Below are positions 51,994 to 63,166 of a stretch of 64,000 nucleotides of DNA, in pieces. Under the pieces are notes generated by a model. That model was given only the letters and a program-made list of their open reading frames with translations. It had not been told where the DNA came from and ran no database searches. How positions within the stretch are numbered: position 1 is the first letter of the stretch; each line of letters opens with the position of its first letter. The position numbers and the translations under genes are program-made. This DNA comes from Terriglobia bacterium (GTDB taxonomy: Bacteria; Acidobacteriota; Terriglobia; Terriglobales; Acidobacteriaceae): assembly GCA_020073565.1 (NCBI GenBank), contig JAIQEY010000014.1:56802-120801 (forward strand), read 5' to 3'.

Positions 51994-52170
51994 TTACGTT
52001 TTGCCGTATGGATAGAAGAGCTCCTTGCGGCCTTGCTGCCACGCCAGTTTCATCTCCGGCGTCGTGATATTCCAGTCGGGCCGGCATTTCTTGAGCACTG
52101 CACGCAAGTCCTGGCGCAGTTTTTCCAGAGTGAGTTTGATGGACTTGTGATGTACTTGTTCGAGATTCAT
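51994..52170 (-). CDS. 58-aa basic small protein
   Basis: Frame from ATG 52170 to TAA at 51994-51996, 58 residues, with GAGGAA upstream. The sequence is helical and basic: KLTLEKLRQDLRAVLKKCRPDWN, then KLAWQQGRKELFYPYGKT. Charge and codon pattern look coding. No family recognised. It lies upstream of the PP2C gene and downstream of the 113-aa gene on the same strand. Confidence 0.5.
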   Translation of the reverse strand: MNLEQVHHKSIKLTLEKLRQDLRAVLKKCRPDWNITTPEMKLAWQQGRKELFYPYGKT

Positions 52171-52234
52171 AATTCAGTTCCTCTTCTAAGAAATCTCTCG
52201 CTGCAATCCGATTGCATCGGCCGCGATAGGCGCA

Positions 52235-52576
52235 TCACAACAGAAGCGTGGAAGCGAAACAATTGGACGATGGTATTGGCGATACCTTCGTATCAGCTGT
52301 CGATGTGCCGAGCGACATTTGATGATGGATTGCAACATTCAGCCGACTTGCCAAGCGAGCCGAGGCTGCGATCGTGACAGTCCGCGAATCTCGGTTTGTA
52401 GATCGAGGCGGGCTATCCATTAACTCCGATTCGTCGAGCCAGTCCTCTGCCGAAAGTCTGGCGTGCTCTGCGCCGAACAACTCCGTTACCGCGGCGATGA
52501 ACGATGATAACTCGCGCTCCGCTAAGTGCATCTGGTCGGTGTAGAGCGAATTGGAAAATGATTCACCCTGGTTCAT
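52235..52576 (-). CDS. Small acidobacterial-type protein of unknown function
   Basis: 113 aa with GGAGGA upstream of its ATG. It has an acidic helical N-terminal part (ERELSSFIAAVTELFGAEHARLSAEDWLDESELMD) and TVTIAASARLASRLNVA near residue 70. Similar proteins appear in soil Acidobacteriota in my memory, with the AVTELFG...SAEDWL...LMDS core. The C-terminus (SNCFASTLLL) looks irregular. Function unknown. Confidence 0.5.
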   Translation of the reverse strand: MNQGESFSNSLYTDQMHLAERELSSFIAAVTELFGAEHARLSAEDWLDESELMDSPPRSTNRDSRTVTIAASARLASRLNVAIHHQMSLGTSTADTKVSPIPSSNCFASTLLL

Positions 52577-52687
52577 GATGTCCTCCGCAGCTCAATGGCA
52601 GGCGACACGCAGGCCTGCGGCCCTCTGATTCAAAAAACTCGGTCGCGACGAAGTGGCGTGCGCCCAGATGTGTCGATCTGCTGTGGA

Positions 52688-53758
52688 TCAGCCAAAGGTG
52701 AACGAAAAGGCTTCCACACCCGCGTCGAGAAACTGAATTTCAAATTGCCCATCAGAGATGGGTCTCGGTTGTCGGATCAGCTGATACATCCGTGGTTCCG
52801 TCACTGTCCCGTTGCCCTGTTCGTCCACATCAACGCCGTGAGCGACATGAGGCGTCTGTCCATCGATTAAGACCCGAAATCGTACGGGGGTCTTTGGTGC
52901 TGCCGGTCCCATTACGAGATGAAGGTCGCGGGCGTGAAAGCGGTATGCGACTCGCCCGTTAGGCTCGTTCAGTACGACAGCTTCTCGACCCATCGTCCAA
53001 TTGCCCGAGAGAGCCCAATGGTTACGTCTCAGCTGACCGGCTACTGCATAGACGTGAGCCTTATCGGCTTTTATCCCGCCGGGTGATGCAAAGTTCTCGG
53101 TGCGTTCATAGCCGACATAATTTTCTCCGGACCCCAAGTCGTCCCAATCAGCGGCAGCTTCAGCGCCGCGAGCATCTACCGAAGCCAGCCCATTGGGAAT
53201 GCCGCCATTGCCGGCTTCAACGAGCAGTCGTTGGATGACAACTTCCGACTGTTCATATTGGCCCTCGCCGAAAACGTGGTGTCGGATATGCCCCTTCGCG
53301 TCGACGAAATAGAGTGCAGGCCAATACTCGTTGTTGAAGGCGCGCCATATTGCGCGGTCGTTGTCGATCACGATCGGATAGTCGATGTGCATGTCCTTCG
53401 CAGCCCAGCGAACGTTGTCCACGCTTTTCTCAAATGAGAACTCGGGCGCGTGTACGCCGACGACCAACAATCCGTGATCTTTGTATTTTTCTGCCCACGC
53501 CCGAACGTAAGGAAGTTGGCGTCGCCAGTTGATGCAGGAGTATGTCCAGAAGTCAACCAGGACGGTTTTTTTGTTCAGCGCCGCAGCAGTCAGCGGCTGT
53601 GAGTTGAGCCACGTCGTTGCGTCTACAAGAGAAGCTAATTCACGTCTCACGCCAGATCGAGTTTTAGCGGAAGCGGTCATGCCGAACCCAACCGCTCCAA
53701 TCGTCAAGGCCGCACTAGCCAAGAAATCGCGGCGGGTACGATTGTTTTCTTGAACCAT
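52688..53758 (-). CDS. TlpA/DipZ-like thioredoxin-fold protein lacking second Cys
   Basis: 356 aa from MVQENNRTRRDF (ATG 53758; an ATG at 53797 is an alternative). The N-terminus carries a Tat signal (RRDFLASAALTIGAVGFGM). The thioredoxin domain has VLVDFWTYSCINWRRQLPYVR: relatives have the SCINC pair, but here the second Cys is Trp. IDYPIVIDNDRAIWRAFNNEYWPALYFVD is the cis-Pro region. The C-terminal half (from about 200) is a DipZ-like carbohydrate-module-type beta domain. A single-Cys thioredoxin-like reductase would be peroxiredoxin-like or inactive. Confidence 0.8.
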   Translation of the reverse strand: MVQENNRTRRDFLASAALTIGAVGFGMTASAKTRSGVRRELASLVDATTWLNSQPLTAAALNKKTVLVDFWTYSCINWRRQLPYVRAWAEKYKDHGLLVVGVHAPEFSFEKSVDNVRWAAKDMHIDYPIVIDNDRAIWRAFNNEYWPALYFVDAKGHIRHHVFGEGQYEQSEVVIQRLLVEAGNGGIPNGLASVDARGAEAAADWDDLGSGENYVGYERTENFASPGGIKADKAHVYAVAGQLRRNHWALSGNWTMGREAVVLNEPNGRVAYRFHARDLHLVMGPAAPKTPVRFRVLIDGQTPHVAHGVDVDEQGNGTVTEPRMYQLIRQPRPISDGQFEIQFLDAGVEAFSFTFG

Positions 53759-53821
53759 AGAGAACTCTCGATTAGAGGCCAGCCTTTCAGTTTGCATAAT
53801 TACGCCAGGTGTCAGTGGAGA

Positions 53822-53852
53822 CAGGAGAGCCTCTACCCTTAAGGCTCTCCTG
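53822..53852 (-). terminator. Stem-loop downstream of epoxide hydrolase
   Basis: Perfect 10-bp stem, CAGGAGAGCC (53822-53831) and GGCTCTCCTG (53843-53852), with an 11-nt loop, 14 bp beyond the epoxide hydrolase stop on the minus strand. No T tract follows, so the terminator call is tentative. Confidence 0.5.
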
Positions 53853-53866
53853 CTGTTTGCGAACAG

Positions 53867-55135
53867 TTAGCCAGCTTTGGCGAAGGGCACATCCGACTTC
53901 GCGATGCCTGACCGCAGTGATCGGAAGCCCGCGCGCACGTCCTCTGCCAGGAGCTGCGGCTGCTCCCAGGCCGCGAAGTGCCCGCCTTTGTCGTGCTTCT
54001 TGTAGTAGAGGAGCTTGGAATACGCCCGTTCCGTCCAACTCCGCGGAGCTTGGTAGACCTCTTCCGGGAAAACGCTAACGGCGGCCGGAACGGAGATGTT
54101 GAAGTCGTTGAAGAAGGCGCCCTTGTATTCCCGATAGAGACGAGCGCAGGACACGCCGGTGTTCGTCAACCAGGAGAGGGTGATGTTGTCGAGGATGTCG
54201 TCCCTTGTGAGATCACCATAGGGCTCCCCATCGACAAAGAGTTTCGCGATGTGCCCGTAGCTGGCCACGTCGTGGTCGATCATCCAGGCGGCAAGGGCGA
54301 CGGGTGAGTCCGCCAACCCGTACAGGGTTTGCGGGTGTGCGGCCATCATAATTTGCGTAGGGACGTGCTGGTAAAGGAACGCCATCTGGTCGTATGCCCG
54401 CTGCTCCTCAGCCGAGAGACCGGCCGGCGGCGGCCCGCCGGACTGAAGGGCCTTTGCAACGTCAGAGGGCGCGGTACCGGGGAAGTTCACATGGATGCCG
54501 ATCAACTCCGGAGGTGCCTGTTGAGCCATCGCGTTCGTGACGAACGCACCCCAATCACCGCCTTGCGCCACGAATCGGCTGTACCCGAGGCGCTTCATCA
54601 GCTCCACCCAGGCCCGCGCCATGCGAGCGGGGTCCCAACCCGGCGTAGTGGGCTTGCCTGAAAACCCGTAACCGGCCATCGACGGGATCACCACGTGGAA
54701 GGCGTCCGACGCGCTGGCGCCGTGAGCCGTGGGGTTGGTCAGCGGGTCGATGATCTTCAGCTGCTCGATGGGCGAGCCAGGCCAGCCGTGGGTGACGATG
54801 AGCGGCATGGCATCTTCATGTCTCGACCGGACGTGAATGAAGTGGATATCCAACCCGTCGATCTCGGTGATGAATTGGGGATGAGAGTTCAGTTGCGCCT
54901 CGCACTTCCGCCAGTTGTAATCGGTCGCCCAATACCGCGCGAGCGCTTGAATGAAGGCGAGTTGCACGCCTTGCGACGGATCGGCGACGGGTTCCTTCTC
55001 CGGGAATCGCGTCGCCTTGATGCGCCTGCGCAATTCGATCAGATCCGCTTCTGGAGCCTCGAAGCGAAATGGGCGAATCGCGGTCTTGTCAGATGCCTGC
55101 TGTTTGCTTTGTGGTGTAGCAATGGCTTGGGTCAT
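53867..55135 (-). CDS. Epoxide hydrolase (EHN family)
   Basis: 422 aa from ATG 55135, with GGAG 6 nt before it; the open frame to 55309 gives a leader-like extension but no site. The N-terminal epoxide hydrolase domain ([23 protein letters not shown]) is followed by an alpha/beta hydrolase: [15 protein letters not shown] (oxyanion), [21 protein letters not shown] (nucleophile Asp) and [13 protein letters not shown] (catalytic His). It probably hydrates xenobiotic or lipid epoxides. Monocistronic. Confidence 0.88.
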   Translation of the reverse strand: MTQAIATPQSKQQASDKTAIRPFRFEAPEADLIELRRRIKATRFPEKEPVADPSQGVQLAFIQALARYWATDYNWRKCEAQLNSHPQFITEIDGLDIHFIHVRSRHEDAMPLIVTHGWPGSPIEQLKIIDPLTNPTAHGASASDAFHVVIPSMAGYGFSGKPTTPGWDPARMARAWVELMKRLGYSRFVAQGGDWGAFVTNAMAQQAPPELIGIHVNFPGTAPSDVAKALQSGGPPPAGLSAEEQRAYDQMAFLYQHVPTQIMMAAHPQTLYGLADSPVALAAWMIDHDVASYGHIAKLFVDGEPYGDLTRDDILDNITLSWLTNTGVSCARLYREYKGAFFNDFNISVPAAVSVFPEEVYQAPRSWTERAYSKLLYYKKHDKGGHFAAWEQPQLLAEDVRAGFRSLRSGIAKSDVPFAKAG

Positions 55136-55595
55136 AGTGTTCTCCTTATTTCGATTTTTTTGTTTTGTGTCCACCGTTGAATGGTGTGTGGTCTTCGTTT
55201 CATTCCTGCCAGCTGTAGCTCCGAGTATTAAGTGCGCAATGAGTAACGACGAAATCGTGGGCTTAGGGATCATCTTCCGCCGCACCACCTGATATGCCTC
55301 CCAGCGCAACTTCGTCTTCCAACCCTAACAAGGTGAATGTCTGGTTACCCCTTGTTCCCGTGAGTTCATTGATCAGCGACTCGATGAAAATCCGCACGCA
55401 AGGGCTGACTGGTGCACCTGGGAGTTCCGTAGCTTTCATGGTCGACCTGTGCTTTCCCACCCCAATGAGCTTTCGATGTGAGACCTACTGTCGCGGATGA
55501 CACCGTAGCGTGCATCACGAGATGCAGTATTTTTTTGCTACCTCGGAAGGCTTGTGGATAGGTAACACCTTTGCGGTAGAAGACCGCAGCGATGT
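55136..55595. other. Leader of epoxide hydrolase and unassigned DNA
   Basis: Contains the AT-rich leader of the epoxide hydrolase (TTATTTCGATTTTTTTGTTTTG). The rest shows only weak frames. One minus-strand stretch near 55263-55460 reads ELPGAPVSPCVRIFIESLINEL, which could be the tail of a LysR-type regulator, but I cannot support it further. Confidence 0.3.
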
Positions 55596-55802
55596 TCATT
55601 CCTGCGAGGAGCCCTTTGGTCGGTGCGGAATGATGATCTCGCGCCGCCCGTAATTTCTCGCATCGAGAGAGAACGCTCCGGGCCCGAGGCAGACGAGAGC
55701 GACTGCGATGATCATTAGTAGAGCGGAGCTCAATCTGGATGCATCGGGGCTCAGGCTCAATGGAGGCGGCCACGCAAGCCCAGCGCCCAGGCTCGGGACG
55801 AA
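55596..55802 (-). pseudogene. DoxX-family C-terminal fragment
   Basis: On the minus strand, starting right after a TGA near 55803, the frame reads WPPPLSLSPDASRLSSALLM, then ALVCLGPGAFSLDARNYGRREIIIPHR and ends at a TGA at 55596-55598. This is the last third of a DoxX membrane protein (GPGxxSLDAxxxGRREIIIP). No start codon or upstream helices are present, so it is a remnant. Confidence 0.6.
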
Positions 55803-56042
55803 TCACTCTCACCTGATTCAGATCGGCTAGAGTGCGCCGTAGCCGATGCGCTCCGGGAGACGGTCGGCGCGGACGAAGCCCGCGTGCTTGAAACTCGGTT
55901 GCTCTCCGATTATCGGCCGCCCTTCAGCATGCCGCGCGCCCAAGCGTTGCTGCTGGCATTGCGTCAGGTTCTCCCGGCAATTACTGATCCCGTCCTGCAA
56001 CGGAGCCGCAATCTGTACACCGCCACAGGGGCCGCCCGATGA
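55803..56042 (+). pseudogene. Start-less coding remnant coupled to histidine kinase
   Basis: A frame open from 55722 to a TGA at 56040-56042 reads DRLECAVADALRETVGADEARV, then LLSDYRPPFSMPRAQALLLAL and VLPAITDPVLQRSRNLYTATGAAR. It looks like real coding sequence and its stop overlaps the ATG at 56039 (ATGA), but the only in-frame start is a GTG at 55884 (52 aa). It is probably the 3' end of a gene cut at about 55803, the junction with the DoxX fragment. Confidence 0.45.
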
Positions 56043-58034
56043 CGACACAGCGCGTTACGCTCAATGGCGGCTGGACCAGTTTCCAAGGGGTCAATGGCAA
56101 CGACGCGGCCGCAAACACGGCTACGACCGATCTGATCAACATTCTTGATACTGTTGAAGTTCCCATTGTCGTAGTGCGACGCGACTTTATGATCGCTTGC
56201 TTCAATAAGGCGGCCGCGGATGTGCTCGGACTTTCGCCATCGGACATTGGTCGGCCGTCCCGCGATATCTCGGTGCTCGCTGGCTTGCCCCGCCTGGAAC
56301 GGCAATGCAGCCAGGTCATCACCGGCGAAGTGGAATCCCGGGTCGATTTTCGCGAGGTGGACAAGTGGTTCGTTGTTCGGTTATCCCCCTACACACAAGG
56401 CGATCGCCAGGTCACCGGCACCGTGCTGACGTTCACGAATGTGACTGCTTTCCGCTCAAGCATCGATCAGGCCATCTACGAACGCGAATGCACCAAGGCG
56501 ATCCTCAACACCGTTGCCGATCCTCTCGTCGTGCTGAGCGCTGACCAGCGGATTCAGTCGGGCAATCGCGCCTTCTATACGATGTTCGGGGTCTCTCGCG
56601 ATGAGACGCAAGGAGTAACACTCTGCGAACTCGGGAATGGCGCCTTTGACCTTGCCCCGTTGCGTACGCAGCTCAGAAAGATGCTTGCCGGCAGTCGTGC
56701 GTTCGAGCCCGTTGAGGTGGATCACGTCTTATGGTAAAGGGTCAGCGAACGCTAATTCTTGATGCCCATCCTTTGTCTTTCCCGGGCCATTCCCAGCGCA
56801 GGGTTCTGGTGACTTTCCAGGACATCACGGCGCGCAAACAGGCTGAAGCGGCCAAGGATCTGCGTTCGGAGGAGGAGTTGCGGCGCAGCGAGGCATTTCT
56901 CGTAGAGGGTCAACGCCTCAGCTTAACGGGCAGCTTTTCTTGGAAGGTGGCGACCGACGAAATCACATGGTCCGAACAGCACTATCGCATTTTCGAGTTT
57001 GATCAGAGTGTGCCCGTAACGCTCGAACTGATCGGTACTCGCGTCCATCCGGACGACATACCCATGTTGAATGACATGATCGACCGAGCACGAGCCGCCG
57101 TCAGCGACTTCGAGTATGGGCACAGGCTGTTGATGCCCGACCACTCCATCAAGTTCCTGCACTTGACCGCTCATGGGGTTCGAGACAACCAGGGGCGATT
57201 GGAGTACATCGGCGCGGTGCAGGACGTGACGCACCGGCGAATGTCGGAAGAAGCTCTCGCCAAGGCCAGATCGGAACTTGCGAAGGTTGCAAGAGTCACG
57301 AGCCTCGGCGTGCTTACCGCGTCGATCGCGCACGAAGTCAACCAGCCTCTTTCGGGGATCATCACCAATGCCAGCACCTGTCTGCGGATGCTCTCCGCCG
57401 ATCCCCCAGATGTTGATGGCGCCCGCGAGACCGCCCGGCGCACGATTCGCGATGGCAACCGGGCCTCCGACGTGATTACGCGACTACGCACGCTCTATAG
57501 CAAGAACGATCCCCAACCCGAATTGATGGACCTGAATGAAGCCGCCCGAGAGGTCACGTCGTTGTCGCTGAGTCAGCTACAGCGAAACCGAGTGATTCTG
57601 CGACATGAGCTTGCAGACGACCTGCCGACCGTCGTCGGCGACCGCATCCAGCTTCAGCAGGTCATTCTGAACCTGCTACGAAATGCTTCGGACGCGATGA
57701 GCGCAATTGACCATCGCCCGAGAGAATTGCTCATCAGAACCGAACGGGATGAGGGGGATCGGGTGCGCCTTAGCGTGAAGGACGCGGGAGTCGGTTTCAC
57801 ACCTCAAGCCACGGACAAGCTCTTCGAAGCTTTCTATACAACGAAAAACGATGGTATGGGAATCGGGCTGTCTATCAGCCGCTCATTATCAAGGCTCATC
57901 ATGGACGCCTCTGGGCGACACCCAATGATGGACCCGGAGCTACATTTGCGTTTGCTATCCCTTGTAGACTCGAGCGTTTGGCGGACGCCGAAACTCGTGT
58001 CAATCGGACCGATCCGGCAACGGACGCGGCATGA
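56039..58034 (+). pseudogene. PAS-domain histidine kinase with two frameshifts
   Basis: The reading is PAS - PAS - PAS - DHp/CATPase if two shifts are allowed. The first frame (56039-56737) holds DTVEVPIVVVRRDFMIACFNKAAADVLG and breaks at 56728-56733 in the middle of VEVDHVL; the next frame resumes at once with MVKGQRTLILDAHPLS. H box is IAHEVNQPLSGII, N box is QQVILNLLRNASDAM, G1 is KDAGVGFTP and G2 is GMGIGLSISRS. Near 57883-57886 the frame shifts again; the correct continuation, IIKAHHGRLWATPNDG and ATFAFAIPCR, ends at TGA 58032-58034. FixL-like kinase, probably inactive. Confidence 0.75.
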
Positions 58035-58117
58035 TCTGGGTCCGGCGCTCATAATCGGGCCAAAAGCAATACCAAAGTACAATGGACGCCCCCTATAGAG
58101 TGGCGCATTGTTTTGTC

Positions 58118-58513
58118 ATGGAGTTCCATCAGGGAACGAGCGCCACCGAACGTCCGCTTCTATCCGTAGTTGATGACGATGAGTCGGTGCGCGAGTCGCT
58201 GCCCGATTTACTCAGGGAGTTCGGCTTTGCGGCCCGAGCTTTTTCGTCAGCGGAAGAGTCTCTCTCGTCCGATTGTGTCGATGAGACCAGGTGTCTGATC
58301 CTCGACATCGCGATGCCAGGAATGAGTGGACCGGAGCTTCACCAGGAGTTAAAGCGTCGCAGACGAGAGATCCCGATCGTATTCATCACCGCTCAAAGAG
58401 ATGAGGCGATTCGTGCTCGAGTGCTCGAACAGGGGGCAGCCGGGTTTCTGCTCAAGCCATTCAGTGACACAGCCCTGCTTGCGGCCGTCAATACGGCACT
58501 GCAAGCGAATTAA
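58118..58513 (+). CDS. Single-domain response regulator
   Basis: 131 aa from ATG 58118 (MEFHQGTSATE); a longer frame begins at 58082. Receiver domain only: LLSVVDDDESVRESLPDLL, phosphoacceptor Asp in LILDIAMPGMSG, Thr in VFITAQRDE and Lys in GFLLKPFSD. It resembles the receiver half of FixJ-like regulators but lacks the LuxR-type output. It lies 84 bp after the true end of the broken kinase and was presumably its partner. Confidence 0.85.
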   Translation: MEFHQGTSATERPLLSVVDDDESVRESLPDLLREFGFAARAFSSAEESLSSDCVDETRCLILDIAMPGMSGPELHQELKRRRREIPIVFITAQRDEAIRARVLEQGAAGFLLKPFSDTALLAAVNTALQAN

Positions 58514-58536
58514 GAGTTCCGCCGGCCAAGCTTTAG

Positions 58537-58903
58537 GGTAATTACAATGAGTTTAGCGAGCACACTTGGTCATGCAGTGGGGTCATCACCAATGTCACGC
58601 AGACTATCGGTGCTTCGCCAGGCTTGGATGCTAGCCAGAAATCGAAGCTGGAAGCCATGGTTGAGTCGCTCAAAACCGAACTCGATTCCATTAAGGCCAG
58701 CCACCCCGACGAGGCAAAGGAAATCGCGAGTGCGGTTGAAAAGGCGGTTGCCCACGCTTCCAAGCCATCGGGAGAGCGCAAGAAGAGCATGTTAGCGTTC
58801 AGCGAAGGGTCTGAAAGATGCCGCAGAAACTGTCAAGGACATTGCGTCCGCTATCCTGACGAGTGCGGGTTTAATCGCAAAGTTCGTTGTCGGATCGGGC
58901 TAG
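58537..58903 (+). pseudogene. Frameshifted small coding remnant
   Basis: From the stop at 58534-58536 the frame reads GVITNVTQTIGASPGLDASQ, LEAMVESLKTELDSIKASHP and IASAVEKAVAHASKPSGERKK, then breaks near 58801-58805; the +1-shifted frame continues GLKDAAETVKDIASAILTSA, then GLIAKFVVGSG to a TAG at 58901-58903. There is no initiation codon before the first part except the TTG at 58624. A decayed C-terminal domain of unknown family. Confidence 0.5.
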
Positions 58904-59178
58904 GGTCCTCTGGCAGCGTCCGCCTGAAATCGTTGAAGCTGTCCAGAACGTTGCCGGCGAGCCTTGTGATCTGGTGAGCTCCGTGCGCTTTCTATCGGAG
59001 CAAAGCGCAAGGTCGCCGGATCATCCTGACTACGCTGAAAAACGCACACATTCGGCACACTCTCGTGGGGTGAACCCCTCCGCTGAGACAATCCATCCAG
59101 AAGCGGGTCGTGGTAGCTGAGCCACAGCCTGGTTCTTGCGACCGCCCGCCCTCTTCGAGGTCAAAGGAAAGATTTCGG
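58904..59178. other. Unassigned DNA before perR
   Basis: No convincing gene in 58904-59178. The minus-strand frames are irregular and the composition resembles the decayed region to the left. Confidence 0.35.
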
Positions 59179-59224
59179 TTGACACTGTTCTCGGTCGTTT
59201 TATACTGATTCTTATTCGATAATC
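59179..59224 (+). promoter_or_regulatory. perR promoter with possible Fur/PerR operator
   Basis: TTGACA (59179-59184), 16-bp spacer, TATACT (59201-59206): a near-consensus promoter. Immediately after it GATT-N10-AATC (59207-59224), an AT-rich imperfect palindrome, runs up to the ATG at 59225, giving an almost leaderless transcript and a good place for autoregulation. Confidence 0.6.
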
Positions 59225-59653
59225 ATGCGCCTCACCCATGAACAATTCCGTGAGCTGGCCGCGAAGCACGGTTTGGCGGTCACGCACCAGCGTCAGGTGG
59301 TCTATGAGGCCGTAATCGCTTCCCACGGACACCATTCCCCAGAAAGCATTTACGCCGCGGTCCGACGTCGCATTCCATCCATTTCTCTCGCCACGGTCTA
59401 CAACAATCTGCGGCTTTTCATCGAGTGCGGGTTGCTGCGAGAGGTCACTCCTCATGCGCCCACGTTGCGCGTGGACGGTAATCTCAAACCTCATCACCAC
59501 CTGGTCTGCTCCCGCTGCAAATCGGTGCAGGACATCGAAGGGGAGTTCATCGATTTCAAACGGCTATCCCGGCAACTGCCGGACGGCTTTGATCTGACGC
59601 AGCCGTTGATCGAGGTCTTTGGCCTCTGTCGCCGCTGCCGTGCAAAAACCTAA
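59225..59653 (+). CDS. perR: Fur-family repressor, PerR-like
   Basis: 142 aa. Winged helix: LAVTHQRQVVYEAVIASHGHHSPESIYAAVRRRIPSISLATVYNNLRLF. Metal site: LKPHHHLVCSRCKSVQDIEGEF; structural zinc CxxC pairs are CSRC and CRRC (GLCRRCRAKT). The PerR assignment rests on the katG gene directly downstream and the HHH pattern. It would repress peroxide-defence genes until metal-catalysed His oxidation. A near-consensus promoter lies upstream. Confidence 0.85.
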   Translation: MRLTHEQFRELAAKHGLAVTHQRQVVYEAVIASHGHHSPESIYAAVRRRIPSISLATVYNNLRLFIECGLLREVTPHAPTLRVDGNLKPHHHLVCSRCKSVQDIEGEFIDFKRLSRQLPDGFDLTQPLIEVFGLCRRCRAKT

Positions 59654-59759
59654 GCAATACATTCTGTACCCAATGGGGATCGTATCCCATATTTTCGAAA
59701 GCAAGAATCTTGATAAAAGCAGCGATCGCGCGAATGGGAAAGTCAGGATGGGTTCGTAG

Positions 59760-61985
<2,226 letters not shown>

Positions 61986-62278
61986 GCTCGGCGAAAAAGA
62001 AAGCTTTCAACTTCGTGCTGTTGCTGTTGTTTGGATCGGTTAGGCCGAAGTCGTCGCTTTTCCTGGCTCGCGGGGGCGCATCGCGCGCCCCCATGCCGCC
62101 TTCACCAAGGATCGTGAAGATCCAGTAGGCGGTCTTGGCGCGTTTCGGTCCGGGCATCTGCCTCATACGCCGAGCATGTCGGGTGCCGAACCTGAGGCGA
62201 TCCTGCTCGAACGCAGCAGCCTCGCCACGCGATCGCTGGAAGTGTCTCTTGACAACGCCGACACGGTTATAAAGGGTG
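61986..62278. other. Region after katG, stem-loop, no gene
   Basis: No convincing gene. Perfect 8-bp stem GGGGGCGC (62072-62079) / GCGCCCCC (62085-62092) with loop ATCGC; it could end katG transcription but has no T tract. Confidence 0.4.
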
Positions 62279-62321
62279 CCCCATTCTAAATTTCGCGTTC
62301 TTTGCGAAATTTAGAGTGGGG
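62279..62321. repeat. REP-like hairpin overlapping DUF1801 stop
   Basis: Arms of 18 nt (62279-62296, CCCCATTCTAAATTTCGC; 62304-62321, GCGAAATTTAGAGTGGGG) pair with one mismatch around a 7-nt loop. The DUF1801 stop (62286-62288) and its last codons are inside the element, an arrangement like the palindrome at 47390. Confidence 0.65.
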
Positions 62322-62768
62322 ATGTTGCTTTCTGCTCGGTCGCCGGGGCTTCGGCTTGGGCTTCGGCTTCTTCTTGCCCTTGAGATTGAGCGCCACGGCA
62401 GCGCGGATGAGATCCTTCAAGGCCGCCTCATCGACTTTGTCGCCTTCGTGGATGTCGATGGCGCGCCTGACATTCCCGTCGAGGCTGGAGTTGAATAGAC
62501 CTGTAGGGTCCTTCAACGCAGCTCCCTTGGCAAATGTCATCTTGACGACGTTCTTGTACGTCTCTCCCGTGCAGACGATGCCGCCGTGGGAAAAGACGGG
62601 AGTCCCCGGCGATGTCGCCTTGACCCACTTCCACTCTTCGACGATCTCAGGGTCTGCCTGGTGTATGATTGCGCGCACTTTCGCGAGCGTCTTCCCGCGC
62701 CAGTCCCCAAGTTCCCTGATCCTCGCGTCGATGATTGCAGCAGATTCCACCGGGTCGGGCGTTTTCAT
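62286..62768 (-). CDS. DUF1801-family protein
   Basis: 160 aa. DUF1801 core: GDWRGKTLAKVRAIIHQADPEIVEEWKWVKATSPGTPVFSHGGIVCTGETYKNVVKMTFAKGAALKDP and FNSSLDGNVRRAIDIHEGD. Segments given here are consecutive in the protein only within each quoted part. The last 30 residues are Lys/Pro/Arg-rich (KKKPKPKPKPRRPSRKQHPH) and the very end (SKFRKEREI) is encoded by the palindrome. The family is widespread and its role is unclear. Confidence 0.85.
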   Translation of the reverse strand: MKTPDPVESAAIIDARIRELGDWRGKTLAKVRAIIHQADPEIVEEWKWVKATSPGTPVFSHGGIVCTGETYKNVVKMTFAKGAALKDPTGLFNSSLDGNVRRAIDIHEGDKVDEAALKDLIRAAVALNLKGKKKPKPKPKPRRPSRKQHPHSKFRKEREI

Positions 62769-63166
62769 TGTTTAGCTCCAACTCTCGCACTTAATTTAGC
62801 TGCGCTCAGCGGAACCTGCAACCGCGGTAGTGTCCTAAACTTGTCGGAAGCGCATCCGTAGATCCTGTCGATTCCGTCGGCTTGGAGTTCCTTAAAGGCC
62901 TCGGCTTGCTCGGGAGTTTCGACGGGGTGTTCGATTTGCGCATCGGTGACGACGTCTTCGGGTTCGGGCTCGTCGAGTTCCAGACGTTTGAGATTGGACG
63001 ACGCGATCTGCAGCGCGTAGAGAATGAGGCCAGCTTCCTTGAGATCGATCTTGTGGCGCAGGATGAGTTCGGTGACCTGGCGAAGAGTGAACTGGATGGA
63101 GTGCACGTCTTCGAAAGCCGGCAGATGGACTTCGGAAGCGGTGTAATGTGAGCTTTCGGTGGGCAT
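62765..63166 (-). CDS. Conserved acidobacterial-type protein of unknown function
   Basis: 133 aa. It overlaps the DUF1801 start by 4 bp, so the two are one transcription unit. The centre (LPAFEDVHSIQFTLRQVTELILRHKIDLKEAGLILYALQIASSNLKRL) follows the pattern of a small helical protein frequently found in Acidobacteriota. LDEPEPEDVVTDAQ is acidic. No transmembrane helix or signal. Function unknown. Confidence 0.65.
   Translation of the reverse strand: MPTESSHYTASEVHLPAFEDVHSIQFTLRQVTELILRHKIDLKEAGLILYALQIASSNLKRLELDEPEPEDVVTDAQIEHPVETPEQAEAFKELQADGIDRIYGCASDKFRTLPRLQVPLSAAKLSARVGAKQ

Noticed and set aside
52170..52576. Toxin-antitoxin pair made of the 58-aa and 113-aa genes
   Set aside because: Neither has a recognisable toxin or DNA-binding motif and they are 64 bp apart.
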